Assembly: GCF_000714815.1 (NCBI RefSeq)
Contig: NZ_JMIH01000024.1
Coordinates: 310,001 to 374,000, forward strand
Length of the DNA stretch: 64,000 bases
Source of the DNA: Anditalea andensis
GTDB lineage: Bacteria; Bacteroidota; Bacteroidia; Cytophagales; Cyclobacteriaceae
Direction of reading: 5' to 3'
In this document: positions 36,201 through 45,042 of the stretch, piece by piece
Numbering within the stretch: the stretch's first letter is position 1
Layout: the number at the start of each line of letters is the position of its first letter
Notes under the pieces: model-generated
Databases searched by the model: none
What the model was told of the DNA's origin: nothing
What the model saw: only the letters and a program-made list of their open reading frames with translations
Position numbers and translations under genes: made by a program

Positions 36201-37250
36201 ATGAATAACCGAACAGCATTATTACTGCAGACTTTTAAGAAAAAGATTATGATTCTAGATGGTGCCATGGGCACTATGATACAGCGTCATAAACTTACAG
36301 AAGCAGACTTCAGGACCGCTAGCCTGAAAGACCATCCCAAATCACTTAAAGGTAACAACGACCTGCTTTCATTGAGCAGACCTGATATAATCGAACAGAT
36401 CCACGCCGCCTATTTTGACGCTGGAGCTGATATTGTAGAAACTAATACCTTCAGTAGTACCAGTATAGCGCAGGAAGATTATGATTTAGCTGGACTGGCC
36501 TATGAACTGAATATTGCCTCAGCCCAAATTGCTAAAAAGGTGGCGATGGCCTATTCTCAAAAGAACCCCGACAAGCCCCGTTTTATAGCCGGTGCTATAG
36601 GGCCTACCAACAGGACAGCATCCATATCTCCAGATGTAAATGACCCTGGGTTTAGGGCCATTACTTTTGACCAGTTGGCAGAGGCTTATAGAGAGCAGGT
36701 AAAAGGCCTTCTGGACGGAGGTGTAGATATACTCCTAGTAGAGACCATATTTGACACCTTAAATGCAAAGGCAGCTATCTATGCTATATTGGAGGTGTAT
36801 GAAGAAAGGGGGCTTCCCCTGGCTCCTGAGGAGGGAGGTATCCCGATCATGATAAGTGGTACCATCACAGATGCTTCTGGTCGAACACTATCAGGCCAGA
36901 CTACAGAGGCTTTTCTGATCTCTTTGTCTCATGCTCCCTTATTGAGCATCGGACTTAACTGTGCTCTTGGAGCCAAAGAACTAAGGCCTTATTTAAAAGT
37001 ACTTTCGGAAAAAGCACCATTTTATATCAGTGCCTATCCTAATGCAGGCCTTCCTAATGAATTTGGACAGTATGATCAGGATGACATGGAAATGGCAAGT
37101 CAGGTAGAGGTCTTTTTGAAAGAAGGGCTGATCAACGTGTTAGGTGGATGCTGCGGGACTACTCCAGATCATATTAGGGCCTTAGCTAAGGTTGCTGAAA
37201 AATATTCGCCCAGAAAATTGTACGTAGAGAAAGATTTGATAGAGGAATGA
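36201..37250 (+). CDS. metH: Methionine synthase, homocysteine-binding part (split MetH, N-terminal)
   Basis: The 349-residue protein is the homocysteine S-methyltransferase module of cobalamin-dependent methionine synthase. It has [11 protein letters not shown] near the N-terminus, [27 protein letters not shown] and the zinc ligands GLNCALG and [11 protein letters not shown]. It transfers the methyl group from methylcobalamin to homocysteine. In E. coli this module is fused to the rest. Here its stop overlaps the start of the next gene by 4 nt (ATGA), giving coupled translation of two subunits. The SAM-I riboswitch lies upstream. Confidence 0.93.
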   Translation: MNNRTALLLQTFKKKIMILDGAMGTMIQRHKLTEADFRTASLKDHPKSLKGNNDLLSLSRPDIIEQIHAAYFDAGADIVETNTFSSTSIAQEDYDLAGLAYELNIASAQIAKKVAMAYSQKNPDKPRFIAGAIGPTNRTASISPDVNDPGFRAITFDQLAEAYREQVKGLLDGGVDILLVETIFDTLNAKAAIYAILEVYEERGLPLAPEEGGIPIMISGTITDASGRTLSGQTTEAFLISLSHAPLLSIGLNCALGAKELRPYLKVLSEKAPFYISAYPNAGLPNEFGQYDQDDMEMASQVEVFLKEGLINVLGGCCGTTPDHIRALAKVAEKYSPRKLYVEKDLIEE

Positions 37251-39949
37251 TACAAGGAAACCATACATTAAAATTGTCCGGGCTTGAACCCCTGGTCATC
37301 ACCCCGGAGATAAATTTTGTGAATATTGGAGAAAGGACCAATGTCACTGGTTCCAAGAAGTTTGCCAAGCTGATATTGGATGGGAAATTCGATGAGGCCT
37401 TAGAGGTAGCTCTAGACCAGGTAAGGGGGGGGGCACAGATCCTGGATGTCTGCATGGATGAAGGTATGCTTGATGGAGAAGCGGCGATGGTTAAATATTT
37501 AAACCTGATAGCTTCAGAACCAGAGATCAGTCGGATACCCATTATGATCGACAGCTCTAAGTGGAAAATAATCCTGGCAGGCCTTAAATGCATCCAGGGT
37601 AAAGGCATAGTCAATTCCATTAGTCTTAAAAATGGAGAAGAAGAATTTTTGTCTCAGGCCCGTATCATCAAAAGATTTGGTGCAGCCGTAGTGGTGATGG
37701 CTTTTGATGAAAAAGGTCAGGCAGATACTTATCAGAGACGTATAGATATATGCAAGAGAAGCTATGATCTGCTTACCCAAAAAATAGGTTTTAATAAAGG
37801 AGACATCATATTTGATCCCAATATCTTTCCAGTAGCCACCGGTATGGATGAGCATAGGAAAAACGCAATTGATTTTTTCAATGCCACTACATGGATAAAA
37901 CAAAATCTGCCCGGGGCCAAGATCAGTGGAGGGGTGAGTAATGTGAGTTTTTCGTTTAGAGGAAATAATCCTGTCAGAGAAGCCATGCATGCTTCTTTTT
38001 TATATCATGCCATCAAACATGGGATGGATATGGGGATAGTAAACCCCACCATGCTGGAAGTGTATGATGATATTCCTAAAGATCTTCTGGAGCGGGTGGA
38101 AGATGTTCTTTTTGATAGGAGAGAGGATGCCACTGAGCGAATGCTGGAATTTGCCGAAACTGTAAAATCAAAAGGTAAAAAAGAAGTCATAAATGAAGCC
38201 TGGCGTTCTGATCCTGTAGAGAAAAGAATAGAACATGCCCTGGTAAAAGGTATTATAGACTTTATCATAGATGATACAGAGGAAGCACGGCAGAAATATA
38301 ATAGTCCGCTTAAAGTAATCGAGGGCCCATTGATGGATGGGATGAATGTAGTGGGAGATTTATTTGGTGAAGGAAAAATGTTTTTGCCCCAGGTGGTCAA
38401 ATCAGCTAGGGTGATGAAAAAAGCAGTAGCCTATCTGGAGCCGTTTATGCCCAAAGCCGGAGATTTAAACTATAACGAAAGCCAGAGTAAAATCAAGAAA
38501 ATCTTATTGGCTACTGTCAAAGGAGATGTTCATGATATAGGTAAAAATATAGTAGGAGTGGTACTTGCCTGTAACAGTTACCAGATCATTGATCTGGGGG
38601 TAATGGTAGATGCCCAAAAAATCATAGATGAAGCCATAAAAAATCAGGTGGATATCATAGGTCTGAGCGGGCTAATCACCCCTTCACTCGATGAAATGGT
38701 CTATGTGGCAGAAGAAATGCAGAAAAATGGATTGCAGATTCCGCTATTGATCGGTGGTGCTACTACTTCTCGCATCCATACAGCTGTAAAAATAGACCCT
38801 GTTTATAGTGGTATCGTCATGCATGTGCAGGATGCTTCAAAATCGGTTCCTATAGCAGGGGAGTCCATCAGTGAAGAGACCAGGGATAGTTACAAACAGA
38901 AAATAAAGGAGACGTATCAGGCATTAAGGGAAGGACATGAAGCAAAGCAACAGGTGAAACAAATGGTAGCCTATGCGGATGCGAAGAAAAATCCAGCTGA
39001 TTTAGATTGGACTAATTATACTCCTATCAAACCAAATGTGGAGGGAAGGCAGGTAATAGAAGACCTGGACCTTGCTTTATTGCGGGAATATATAGATTGG
39101 ACGCCTTTCTTCAGTACATGGATGCTCACAGGAAAATATCCTAAGATTTTAGAAGATAAAATAGTAGGAGGGGAAGCTACCAAATTATACAATGATGCCA
39201 ACCGAATGTTGGATCAAATAATAGCGCATAAATGGATTAAAGCCAAAGCTGTGCTGGGTATATACCCGGTGCTGCGGGATGGAGAGGATGTCCATATCTT
39301 GAATGGGGATGGTATGCCGACGGAATACACTTTCCATTTTCTGAGACAACAGGGCAAAAAGGGAAACAATGTGCCCAATCGATCTCTGGTCGATTATATC
39401 CACCCAAAAGAAAAAGACTATCTGGGGGCTTTTGCCGTCACAGCGGGGCTGGGCATTGAAAACAAGCTGCGAGAGTTTCAGGATGTTGGTGATGATTATA
39501 ATGATATTATGTTAAAAGCATTGGCAGATCGATTGGCAGAAGCGGGTGCGGAATATTTACATACTAAAGTGAGAAAAGAGTTTTGGGGCTATAGTCCCGA
39601 TGAAAAGCTAGCCAATGATGAACTGATCAGGGAGGCTTATAAAGGAATCCGTCCCGCACCCGGATACCCGGCTTGTCCGGAACACTCCGAGAAGGTTACA
39701 ATATTCAAACTGTTAAGGGCTGAAGACGCAGATATGGAACTTACTGAAAGTTATGCCATGCTACCTACCTCTTCTGTAAGCGGATTCTATTTCGGCCATC
39801 CAGAAAGTAAATACTTTGGGCTAGGCAAGATAGGAGAAGACCAGGTAGAAGATTATGCCAAGCGAAAAAGGGTGTCCAAAGAACAGGCAGAAAGGTGGCT
39901 ATCCCCTAATTTAGCCTATACACCAACCAAAACTCCAGTAATCCAATAA
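37247..39949 (+). CDS. metH: Methionine synthase, folate/B12/reactivation part (split MetH, C-terminal)
   Basis: The 900-residue protein carries the remaining MetH modules: a pterin-binding barrel ([21 protein letters not shown]), a cap domain, the B12-binding Rossmann domain with GDVHDIGKN (His429 is the cobalt ligand), and the SAM-dependent activation domain ([30 protein letters not shown]). Together with the preceding gene it forms a complete enzyme using 5-methyl-THF. The split is, from memory, common in Bacteroidota. Confidence 0.93.
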   Translation: MIQGNHTLKLSGLEPLVITPEINFVNIGERTNVTGSKKFAKLILDGKFDEALEVALDQVRGGAQILDVCMDEGMLDGEAAMVKYLNLIASEPEISRIPIMIDSSKWKIILAGLKCIQGKGIVNSISLKNGEEEFLSQARIIKRFGAAVVVMAFDEKGQADTYQRRIDICKRSYDLLTQKIGFNKGDIIFDPNIFPVATGMDEHRKNAIDFFNATTWIKQNLPGAKISGGVSNVSFSFRGNNPVREAMHASFLYHAIKHGMDMGIVNPTMLEVYDDIPKDLLERVEDVLFDRREDATERMLEFAETVKSKGKKEVINEAWRSDPVEKRIEHALVKGIIDFIIDDTEEARQKYNSPLKVIEGPLMDGMNVVGDLFGEGKMFLPQVVKSARVMKKAVAYLEPFMPKAGDLNYNESQSKIKKILLATVKGDVHDIGKNIVGVVLACNSYQIIDLGVMVDAQKIIDEAIKNQVDIIGLSGLITPSLDEMVYVAEEMQKNGLQIPLLIGGATTSRIHTAVKIDPVYSGIVMHVQDASKSVPIAGESISEETRDSYKQKIKETYQALREGHEAKQQVKQMVAYADAKKNPADLDWTNYTPIKPNVEGRQVIEDLDLALLREYIDWTPFFSTWMLTGKYPKILEDKIVGGEATKLYNDANRMLDQIIAHKWIKAKAVLGIYPVLRDGEDVHILNGDGMPTEYTFHFLRQQGKKGNNVPNRSLVDYIHPKEKDYLGAFAVTAGLGIENKLREFQDVGDDYNDIMLKALADRLAEAGAEYLHTKVRKEFWGYSPDEKLANDELIREAYKGIRPAPGYPACPEHSEKVTIFKLLRAEDADMELTESYAMLPTSSVSGFYFGHPESKYFGLGKIGEDQVEDYAKRKRVSKEQAERWLSPNLAYTPTKTPVIQ

Positions 39950-40270
39950 GATAAAATCGAGGATGACGTTGAGCGTCACAAATGGGGATGATTTTAAACA
40001 GGAGAGATACCATCGCGACCTTCGGGACGGGACAAGTTATGACCTTTGAAAAACAAATTATAAACAGATGAAATCTATCATTAATAAAACTTTCACTGAA
40101 TATGATCATCCTTATGCGAGAATCCATCCTTGCCTCCGGTAAGGCACAAGTTATAAATTTTGAAACACAATTTTAATCAGATGAACTCAAGCATAAAGGA
40201 AACTTCGCACTGGGATGTTTAAACCTTATGCACGTTTTTATCCTGCCTTAAAAAAATCCATTATAATCAG
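39950..40270 (+). repeat. metF leader with three degenerate direct repeats
   Basis: The 321-bp spacer contains ACAAGTTATgACcTTTGAAA...ATAAACAGATGAA (40032-40072) and ACAAGTTATaAAtTTTGAAA...TTAATCAGATGAA (40146-40184), and the metF start itself reads TTATAATCAGATGAA (40261-40275). A second repeated piece, CCTTATGC followed 8 nt later by ATCCT and GCCT, occurs at 40110 and 40224. The first two copies bring their own ATG, opening frames of 24 and 13 codons. The spacer looks like a serially duplicated metF 5' region. Confidence 0.5.
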
Positions 40271-41224
40271 ATGAAAATCACAGAATATTTGAACCATGCG
40301 GAAAAACCGCTTTTTTCTTTCGAAATTTTGCCTCCTCTGAAAGGCCAGAGTATCAAACATCTCATGGAAGGAATATCTCCTCTGATGGAATTTAATCCTC
40401 CATTTGTGGATGTAACGTATCATCGAGAGGAATTTATTTATAAAAAGCATCCAAACGGATTACTGGAAAAGGTGAGTACCAAAAAGAGACCTGGAACAGT
40501 AGGTATTTGTGCCGCTATTATGAACAGGTTTCACGTAGAGGCAGTCCCTCATCTGCTATGTGGCGGATTTACCAAAGAGGAAACTGAAAATGCCCTGATA
40601 GACCTTAATTTTATAGGTGTACAGAATGTGTTGGCACTAAGAGGTGACGCTCCAAAATCCGATGGCAAATTTGTGCCGGAACCAGATGGTCATCATTACA
40701 GCGGTGACCTGGTTAAGCAAATTATAGGCATGAATAAAGGTCACTATTTACATGAGGAGACTGAGGTGGGGTTTCAGACAGATTTTTGTGTAGGCGTGGC
40801 AGGTTATCCCGAAAAACATTTTGAAGCCCCAAGTATGAAATTTGATTTAAAGCATTTGAAAGCAAAAGTGGAAGCGGGAGCAGAATATATCGTTACACAG
40901 ATGTTTTTTGACAATAAAAAGTTTTTTCAATATGTAGAGAATGTCCGTGCAGCTGGAATTAATGTGCCCATTATTCCAGGGTTAAAGCCTATTACTACCT
41001 TAGGGCAGATAGTAAATCTCCCTAGGACATTTTTCCTCGATATGCCCGATGATCTTTTAGATGAACTGGAAAAATGCGCTACCAATGAAGCAGTAAAACA
41101 AGTAGGCATAGAATGGGCCATACAGCAGAGCAAGGAACTGGTAGCTAACGGATTGCCTTGTCTTCATTATTACACTATGAGTAAAGCCGATGCCACTTAT
41201 AAAATAGCAAAAGCAGTATTTTAA
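40271..41224 (+). CDS. metF: Methylenetetrahydrofolate reductase
   Basis: The 317-residue FAD-dependent TIM-barrel enzyme shows FSFEILPPLKG (catalytic Glu region), VDVTYH, GVQNVLALRGDAP (FAD loop) and TQMFFDNKKFF. It reduces 5,10-methylene-THF to 5-methyl-THF, the methyl donor for MetH encoded just upstream. The start codon belongs to a repeated leader. Two short upstream reading frames may affect translation. Confidence 0.95.
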   Translation: MKITEYLNHAEKPLFSFEILPPLKGQSIKHLMEGISPLMEFNPPFVDVTYHREEFIYKKHPNGLLEKVSTKKRPGTVGICAAIMNRFHVEAVPHLLCGGFTKEETENALIDLNFIGVQNVLALRGDAPKSDGKFVPEPDGHHYSGDLVKQIIGMNKGHYLHEETEVGFQTDFCVGVAGYPEKHFEAPSMKFDLKHLKAKVEAGAEYIVTQMFFDNKKFFQYVENVRAAGINVPIIPGLKPITTLGQIVNLPRTFFLDMPDDLLDELEKCATNEAVKQVGIEWAIQQSKELVANGLPCLHYYTMSKADATYKIAKAVF

Positions 41225-41247
41225 ACCTCTCTGGGTAATAATAGCTC

Positions 41248-41283
41248 ATATAGAAAGGATGGGGCAGTTCCTCTTTTCTATAT
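41248..41283 (+). terminator. Hairpin after metF
   Basis: ATATAGAAA (41248-41256) pairs with TTTCTATAT (41275-41283), and GGA with TCC inside the loop extends the stem. There is no strong T run after it. Confidence 0.4.
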
Positions 41284-41325
41284 TATTGATTACCTTGTCT
41301 ATTGGAAACACCAATCTTTGCCAAT

Positions 41326-42171
41326 ATGAAAATTATAGAATGCCCACGGGATGCCATGCAGGGGATGCCGGATTTTATAGACACCGCTATAAAAGCTGCT
41401 TATATTAACCAGTTATTGGAAGTTGGTTTTGATACCATAGATTTTGGGAGTTTTGTCAGTCCAAAGTCAATGCCTCAAATGAGAGATACAGCTCAGGTGC
41501 TGGAGCTATTGGATCTGTTTGCTACCGACACTAAGTTACTGGCCATAATAGCTAACCAAAGGGGAGCAAATGATGCCCTGAATTTTGAGGAAATAGATTA
41601 TCTTGGTTACCCACTATCCCTCTCTGAGGTATTTCAGCAAAGAAACACCAATAAGTCCATAGCGAATGCCCTGGAAGATGTAGCTGAAATCCATAATCTT
41701 TGCGAAATCAAAGGCCGCACTTTAGTGATCTATATCAGCATGGGTTTTGGCAATCCCTATGGAGAAGCGTTTTCTGCTGGATTGGTAGCTGAATTTGTAG
41801 ATAAACTGGATGAAATCGGCATTAAGGTCATTTCATTTTCTGACACTATAGGAGTGGCTGATCCAGGTATTATTAAAAGTGTATTTGAAACCAATATATC
41901 TAATTATCCGCATATAGAATTCGGTGCCCACTTTCATAGTACTCCTGATACGATAAATGATAAAATAGAAGCAGGACTTTTGGGTGGGTGTAAAAGGTTT
42001 GATGGGGCGCTGAGAGGATACGGAGGCTGCCCTATGGCAGATGATAAGCTGGTAGGTAATATTGCTACAGAAAAAATGATTAAGGTACTGCAGAATAAGG
42101 GATACAGCCTTACTATCAAAGAAGAAGAATTGAAAGAAGCCATGAAACTGGCACAGGTGATTTTTCCATAA
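41326..42171 (+). CDS. Hydroxymethylglutaryl-CoA lyase-like enzyme
   Basis: The 281-residue protein belongs to the HMGL/DRE-TIM family: IIECPRDAMQG (catalytic Arg-Asp), GFDTIDFGSFVSP, FSDTIGVADP, GAHFHSTP (metal-binding HxH) and GYGGCPMAD (catalytic Cys in the G.GGCP loop). It would split HMG-CoA to acetyl-CoA and acetoacetate in leucine breakdown. The ATG at 41326 is preferred to a TTG at 41302. No leucine-catabolic partners are adjacent. Confidence 0.88.
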   Translation: MKIIECPRDAMQGMPDFIDTAIKAAYINQLLEVGFDTIDFGSFVSPKSMPQMRDTAQVLELLDLFATDTKLLAIIANQRGANDALNFEEIDYLGYPLSLSEVFQQRNTNKSIANALEDVAEIHNLCEIKGRTLVIYISMGFGNPYGEAFSAGLVAEFVDKLDEIGIKVISFSDTIGVADPGIIKSVFETNISNYPHIEFGAHFHSTPDTINDKIEAGLLGGCKRFDGALRGYGGCPMADDKLVGNIATEKMIKVLQNKGYSLTIKEEELKEAMKLAQVIFP

Positions 42172-42270
42172 AATATTATTGAGCTTTATATCGCTTAATT
42201 CTAAATGATACAGTACATGAAAATGAGGATTGGCTTTTATACTATATGCTTTGTGTACTAAAAGCTGTCC

Positions 42271-43392
42271 TTATAAAATCAGCTGATATTTCTTACCCGG
42301 GAGGGATTTTATTATCCCCTGAAATTCAAGTTGCAGTAGAATAGATGCCAGTGTAGATATGGGAATCTGAGTTTTCCAGGAAAGGTCATCTATCTGTTGG
42401 ACCTGGTTATCAATAAAAGCCTTTATGACAGGTTTTAGATTTTCGTCAAACTCATCTAATCGTCGATCCAGCTTCTGAGGGGTAGGTTTTTCATGTTCCT
42501 TGGACCATGAGAGTGCTTCCTCAAGGTCCCTGCTTCCCATATATATGTTTGCTTTCATTCGACGTATGAGACTGTTACAGCCTTCACTGTATGGAGATTG
42601 CAGATTACCCGGCACAGCAAATACCTCTTTATTGTAACTAAAGGCTATTTCAGCAGTAATGAGTGCTCCACCTTTTATAGCTGCTTCTACTACTATAAGG
42701 GCATCTGACAGGGATGCGATCACCCTGTTTCTTTGAGGGAAATTACCTGGCACCATTTCACTTCCCAGCTTAAACTCACTTACCACCCCACCTGCCTTCA
42801 TCATAGCGTCACTGGTGCTTTTATGCATAGCAGGATATATTACATCTACTGGTGAACCTAGAATGGCGACTGTGGGCAGGTCCTGATGAAGGGCAGCTCT
42901 GTGTGCTTCTATGTCAATGCCATATGCCAGCCCACTGATGATGGTAGGTTTATAAGGAGAAAGATCTTCTATGATCTGGCGGGTGATGCTTTTACCATAA
43001 GCGGTGGCATTGCGGGTTCCCACTATGCCAACAGACCTGCTCGGATTTAAATCTACGTTGCCTTTTGTAAATAATATGACAGGTGAATCTTCGTAAGATT
43101 TAAGTCGGATAGGAAAATTGGGATCTTGATAGGAAAGAATGTTTACATCTTTCTTCACCGCTTCCTCTATTAATTTTTCTGCTTGTTTGATATAGGCAGA
43201 CTTGTTTTTTATAGCTTCAAGTAGCTTAGGGCCTATCTTTGGGATTTTTCCGGCTTTACCTATAGGTAAATTGAAGAAGTTTTCAGCTGATCCACTGTAA
43301 CTGATGATATTTTTATAGACCGAAGGCCCTACTTTGGGTATCAGGCTCAGTGCTATGCTGTATATCAGGTTATCCTTGGTTCTGTTTGACAT
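42271..43392 (-). CDS. dprA: DNA-processing protein DprA
   Basis: The 373-residue protein has an N-terminal helix-hairpin-helix/SAM-like region (about 10-70), then the Rossmann-like core with VGTRNATAYG, SGLAYGIDIEAHRAAL, FPQRNRVIASLSDALIVVEA and GALITAEIA, and a C-terminal winged-helix (DprA-WH) domain. DprA loads RecA on incoming single-stranded DNA during transformation. Its start lies 22 nt inside the end of the merR gene, so the two are translationally coupled. Confidence 0.93.
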   Translation of the reverse strand: MSNRTKDNLIYSIALSLIPKVGPSVYKNIISYSGSAENFFNLPIGKAGKIPKIGPKLLEAIKNKSAYIKQAEKLIEEAVKKDVNILSYQDPNFPIRLKSYEDSPVILFTKGNVDLNPSRSVGIVGTRNATAYGKSITRQIIEDLSPYKPTIISGLAYGIDIEAHRAALHQDLPTVAILGSPVDVIYPAMHKSTSDAMMKAGGVVSEFKLGSEMVPGNFPQRNRVIASLSDALIVVEAAIKGGALITAEIAFSYNKEVFAVPGNLQSPYSEGCNSLIRRMKANIYMGSRDLEEALSWSKEHEKPTPQKLDRRLDEFDENLKPVIKAFIDNQVQQIDDLSWKTQIPISTLASILLQLEFQGIIKSLPGKKYQLIL

Positions 43393-43726
43393 TTAGATTG
43401 TCCCTAATTTCTATCAAAAAGTTTTTAATCTTGTGCAGCCTGTCAATCATGGCAGCTTTATCATTTACCTGGTGTAGGTCATTTTTTAATATTTCCTGAG
43501 CTCCCTGAAGGGTGTATCCTTTTTCTTTTACCAGATGATATATAAGGCCAAGCTTTTCTATATCTTCTTTGGTAAATCTTCTGTTGCCTTTTTTATCCTT
43601 TTTAGGCTTGATGATATCAAATTCCCCTTCCCAATACCGAATTAATGAAGTGGCTACTTTGAAAATAGACGCTACTTCACCGATGGAATAATATTTTTTC
43701 TCTATGTCTTTTTCTTTATACGGCAC
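43370..43726 (-). CDS. MerR-family transcriptional regulator
   Basis: The protein of about 118 residues has a MerR helix-turn-helix at the start: YYSIGEVASIFKVATSLIRYWEGEF, then NRRFTKEDIEKL, followed by a helical dimerisation tail. I chose GTG at 43726 because the protein then begins with PYKEKDIEKKYYS, the usual short lead-in; a TTG at 43756 is the alternative. It overlaps dprA by 23 nt. There is no metal-binding Cys pattern, so the effector is unknown. Confidence 0.85.
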   Translation of the reverse strand: MPYKEKDIEKKYYSIGEVASIFKVATSLIRYWEGEFDIIKPKKDKKGNRRFTKEDIEKLGLIYHLVKEKGYTLQGAQEILKNDLHQVNDKAAMIDRLHKIKNFLIEIRDNLNVKQNQG

Positions 43727-43798
43727 CTGAAAACTGTTAACTTCCAAAAATAGCAATTATATATTTAAGATTTTATTCGCAAGATCATAAAATAAAAT

Positions 43799-43823
43799 CC
43801 TCCGCAATTAATTACTGCGAAGG
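43799..43823 (-). terminator. Terminator after the M23 peptidase gene
   Basis: On the minus strand CCTTCGCA pairs with TGCGGAGG (one wobble) and is followed by ATTTTATTTT. It separates the M23 gene from merR-dprA. Confidence 0.6.
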
Positions 43824-43935
43824 ACCCTATAAATTTATAGACATAATCAAAGCTGCGAATAGTAACTGAATATATGATGTGAATTATTATAACATTTTCA
43901 GTGCCATTATAGATTATAATAGATATATTTTTACT

Positions 43936-44913
43936 TTAGGATAAGGATTGATTTTCTTTGGATGCAAGTTCCAGAATACGGTCATATTCTAAAGGATCAA
44001 GATCCTTAAAGAAATAATGGACGGGGTTGACATGTACACCATCCTTGATTATTTCATAATGTACGTGTGGGGCTGTAGAGCTTCCTGTGTTCCCTACATA
44101 TCCTATGCAATCCCCTCTTTTGACCTTTTGACCTTTTTTTACATTAAAGTCATTCATATGCGCATATCTGGTAGTAAACCCAAAGCCATGGTCGATGATT
44201 ATGTTTTTACCATAACCTCCAAATTCTGTTTGTATCAGATCTATAACACCATCCCCTGTAGCGTAAATTGGAGTGCCTTTAGGGGCAGAGAAATCTATAC
44301 CAGTATGCATCTTCCTTACTTTTAATATAGGATGCAGCCGTATCCCAAATCCGGATGCCAGGTTATTAAGTTCTTCATTATGGATAGGCTGAATGGCCGG
44401 TATGGATGCCCAATATTCTTCTTTATTCAGGGCAGTTTCAGATAGCTCATCATAAGAAACTGATTGTACATAGAGTTTTCTTTTTAACTGATCCACTTTT
44501 TCCATGACAGAAAGAATCATTTTTTCTTTTTTAAGGCCTTTTTGTATGATGTTTTTATACCTTTCATTTCCGCCAAATCCAGCCTTTCTTACCGTGCTGG
44601 GAATAGGTTCAGATTCAAAAATCACACGGTATAAATTATCATCCCGCTCCTGCAGGTCAGCTACCATTTCGTCAATGGTATTCACTTCTTCCTCCAAAAG
44701 CTTATAATAAAGCATTAGCTCCTTGTTTTCATTCTTAAGACTAAGTTCTTTGGGGCTGTCAAAATAATGATGAAATATCATCACTCCGGCGATGGCCATA
44801 ATGGAAGATAATGATATGAGACCAAGTATACTAATGGTTACATCCCATGTACTACGGGTATAGCGTTCATATTTACAACTTTTTGGATCATAGTAATATT
44901 TTATTCTACTCAT
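43936..44913 (-). CDS. Membrane-anchored M23 family metallopeptidase
   Basis: The 325-residue protein has a short cytoplasmic end, one membrane segment (about 24-48), a coiled-coil region (about 55-95) and a C-terminal LytM/M23 domain. The zinc-binding residues are visible in HTGIDFSAP, YAHM and HVHYEI. It is a predicted cell-wall endopeptidase or an EnvC-like activator in the periplasm; with all ligands present it is probably active. It is divergent from alaS over 129 bp. Confidence 0.92.
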   Translation of the reverse strand: MSRIKYYYDPKSCKYERYTRSTWDVTISILGLISLSSIMAIAGVMIFHHYFDSPKELSLKNENKELMLYYKLLEEEVNTIDEMVADLQERDDNLYRVIFESEPIPSTVRKAGFGGNERYKNIIQKGLKKEKMILSVMEKVDQLKRKLYVQSVSYDELSETALNKEEYWASIPAIQPIHNEELNNLASGFGIRLHPILKVRKMHTGIDFSAPKGTPIYATGDGVIDLIQTEFGGYGKNIIIDHGFGFTTRYAHMNDFNVKKGQKVKRGDCIGYVGNTGSSTAPHVHYEIIKDGVHVNPVHYFFKDLDPLEYDRILELASKENQSLS

Positions 44914-45042
44914 TATTAATTCATTGGTAATTCTTATAATTTTGTAGCCTTATCTACCATAGCTGGAGATATAACGTGCGATCTGGACACTATGGTATAA
45001 AGATCAATTCTTTCATCCGAATAATGCTATTAATTCAAGTAT

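Noticed and set aside
37514-37990. 158-codon open frame on the minus strand
   Set aside because: It is antisense to the second metH gene, with no recognisable protein features.
43824-43842. ACCCTATAAATTTATAGAC, resembling the operator set
   Set aside because: The right half reads TTATAGACA with N2 spacing instead of TTATAGGGT with N3, and it lies in the 3' region of the M23 gene, not near a start codon.
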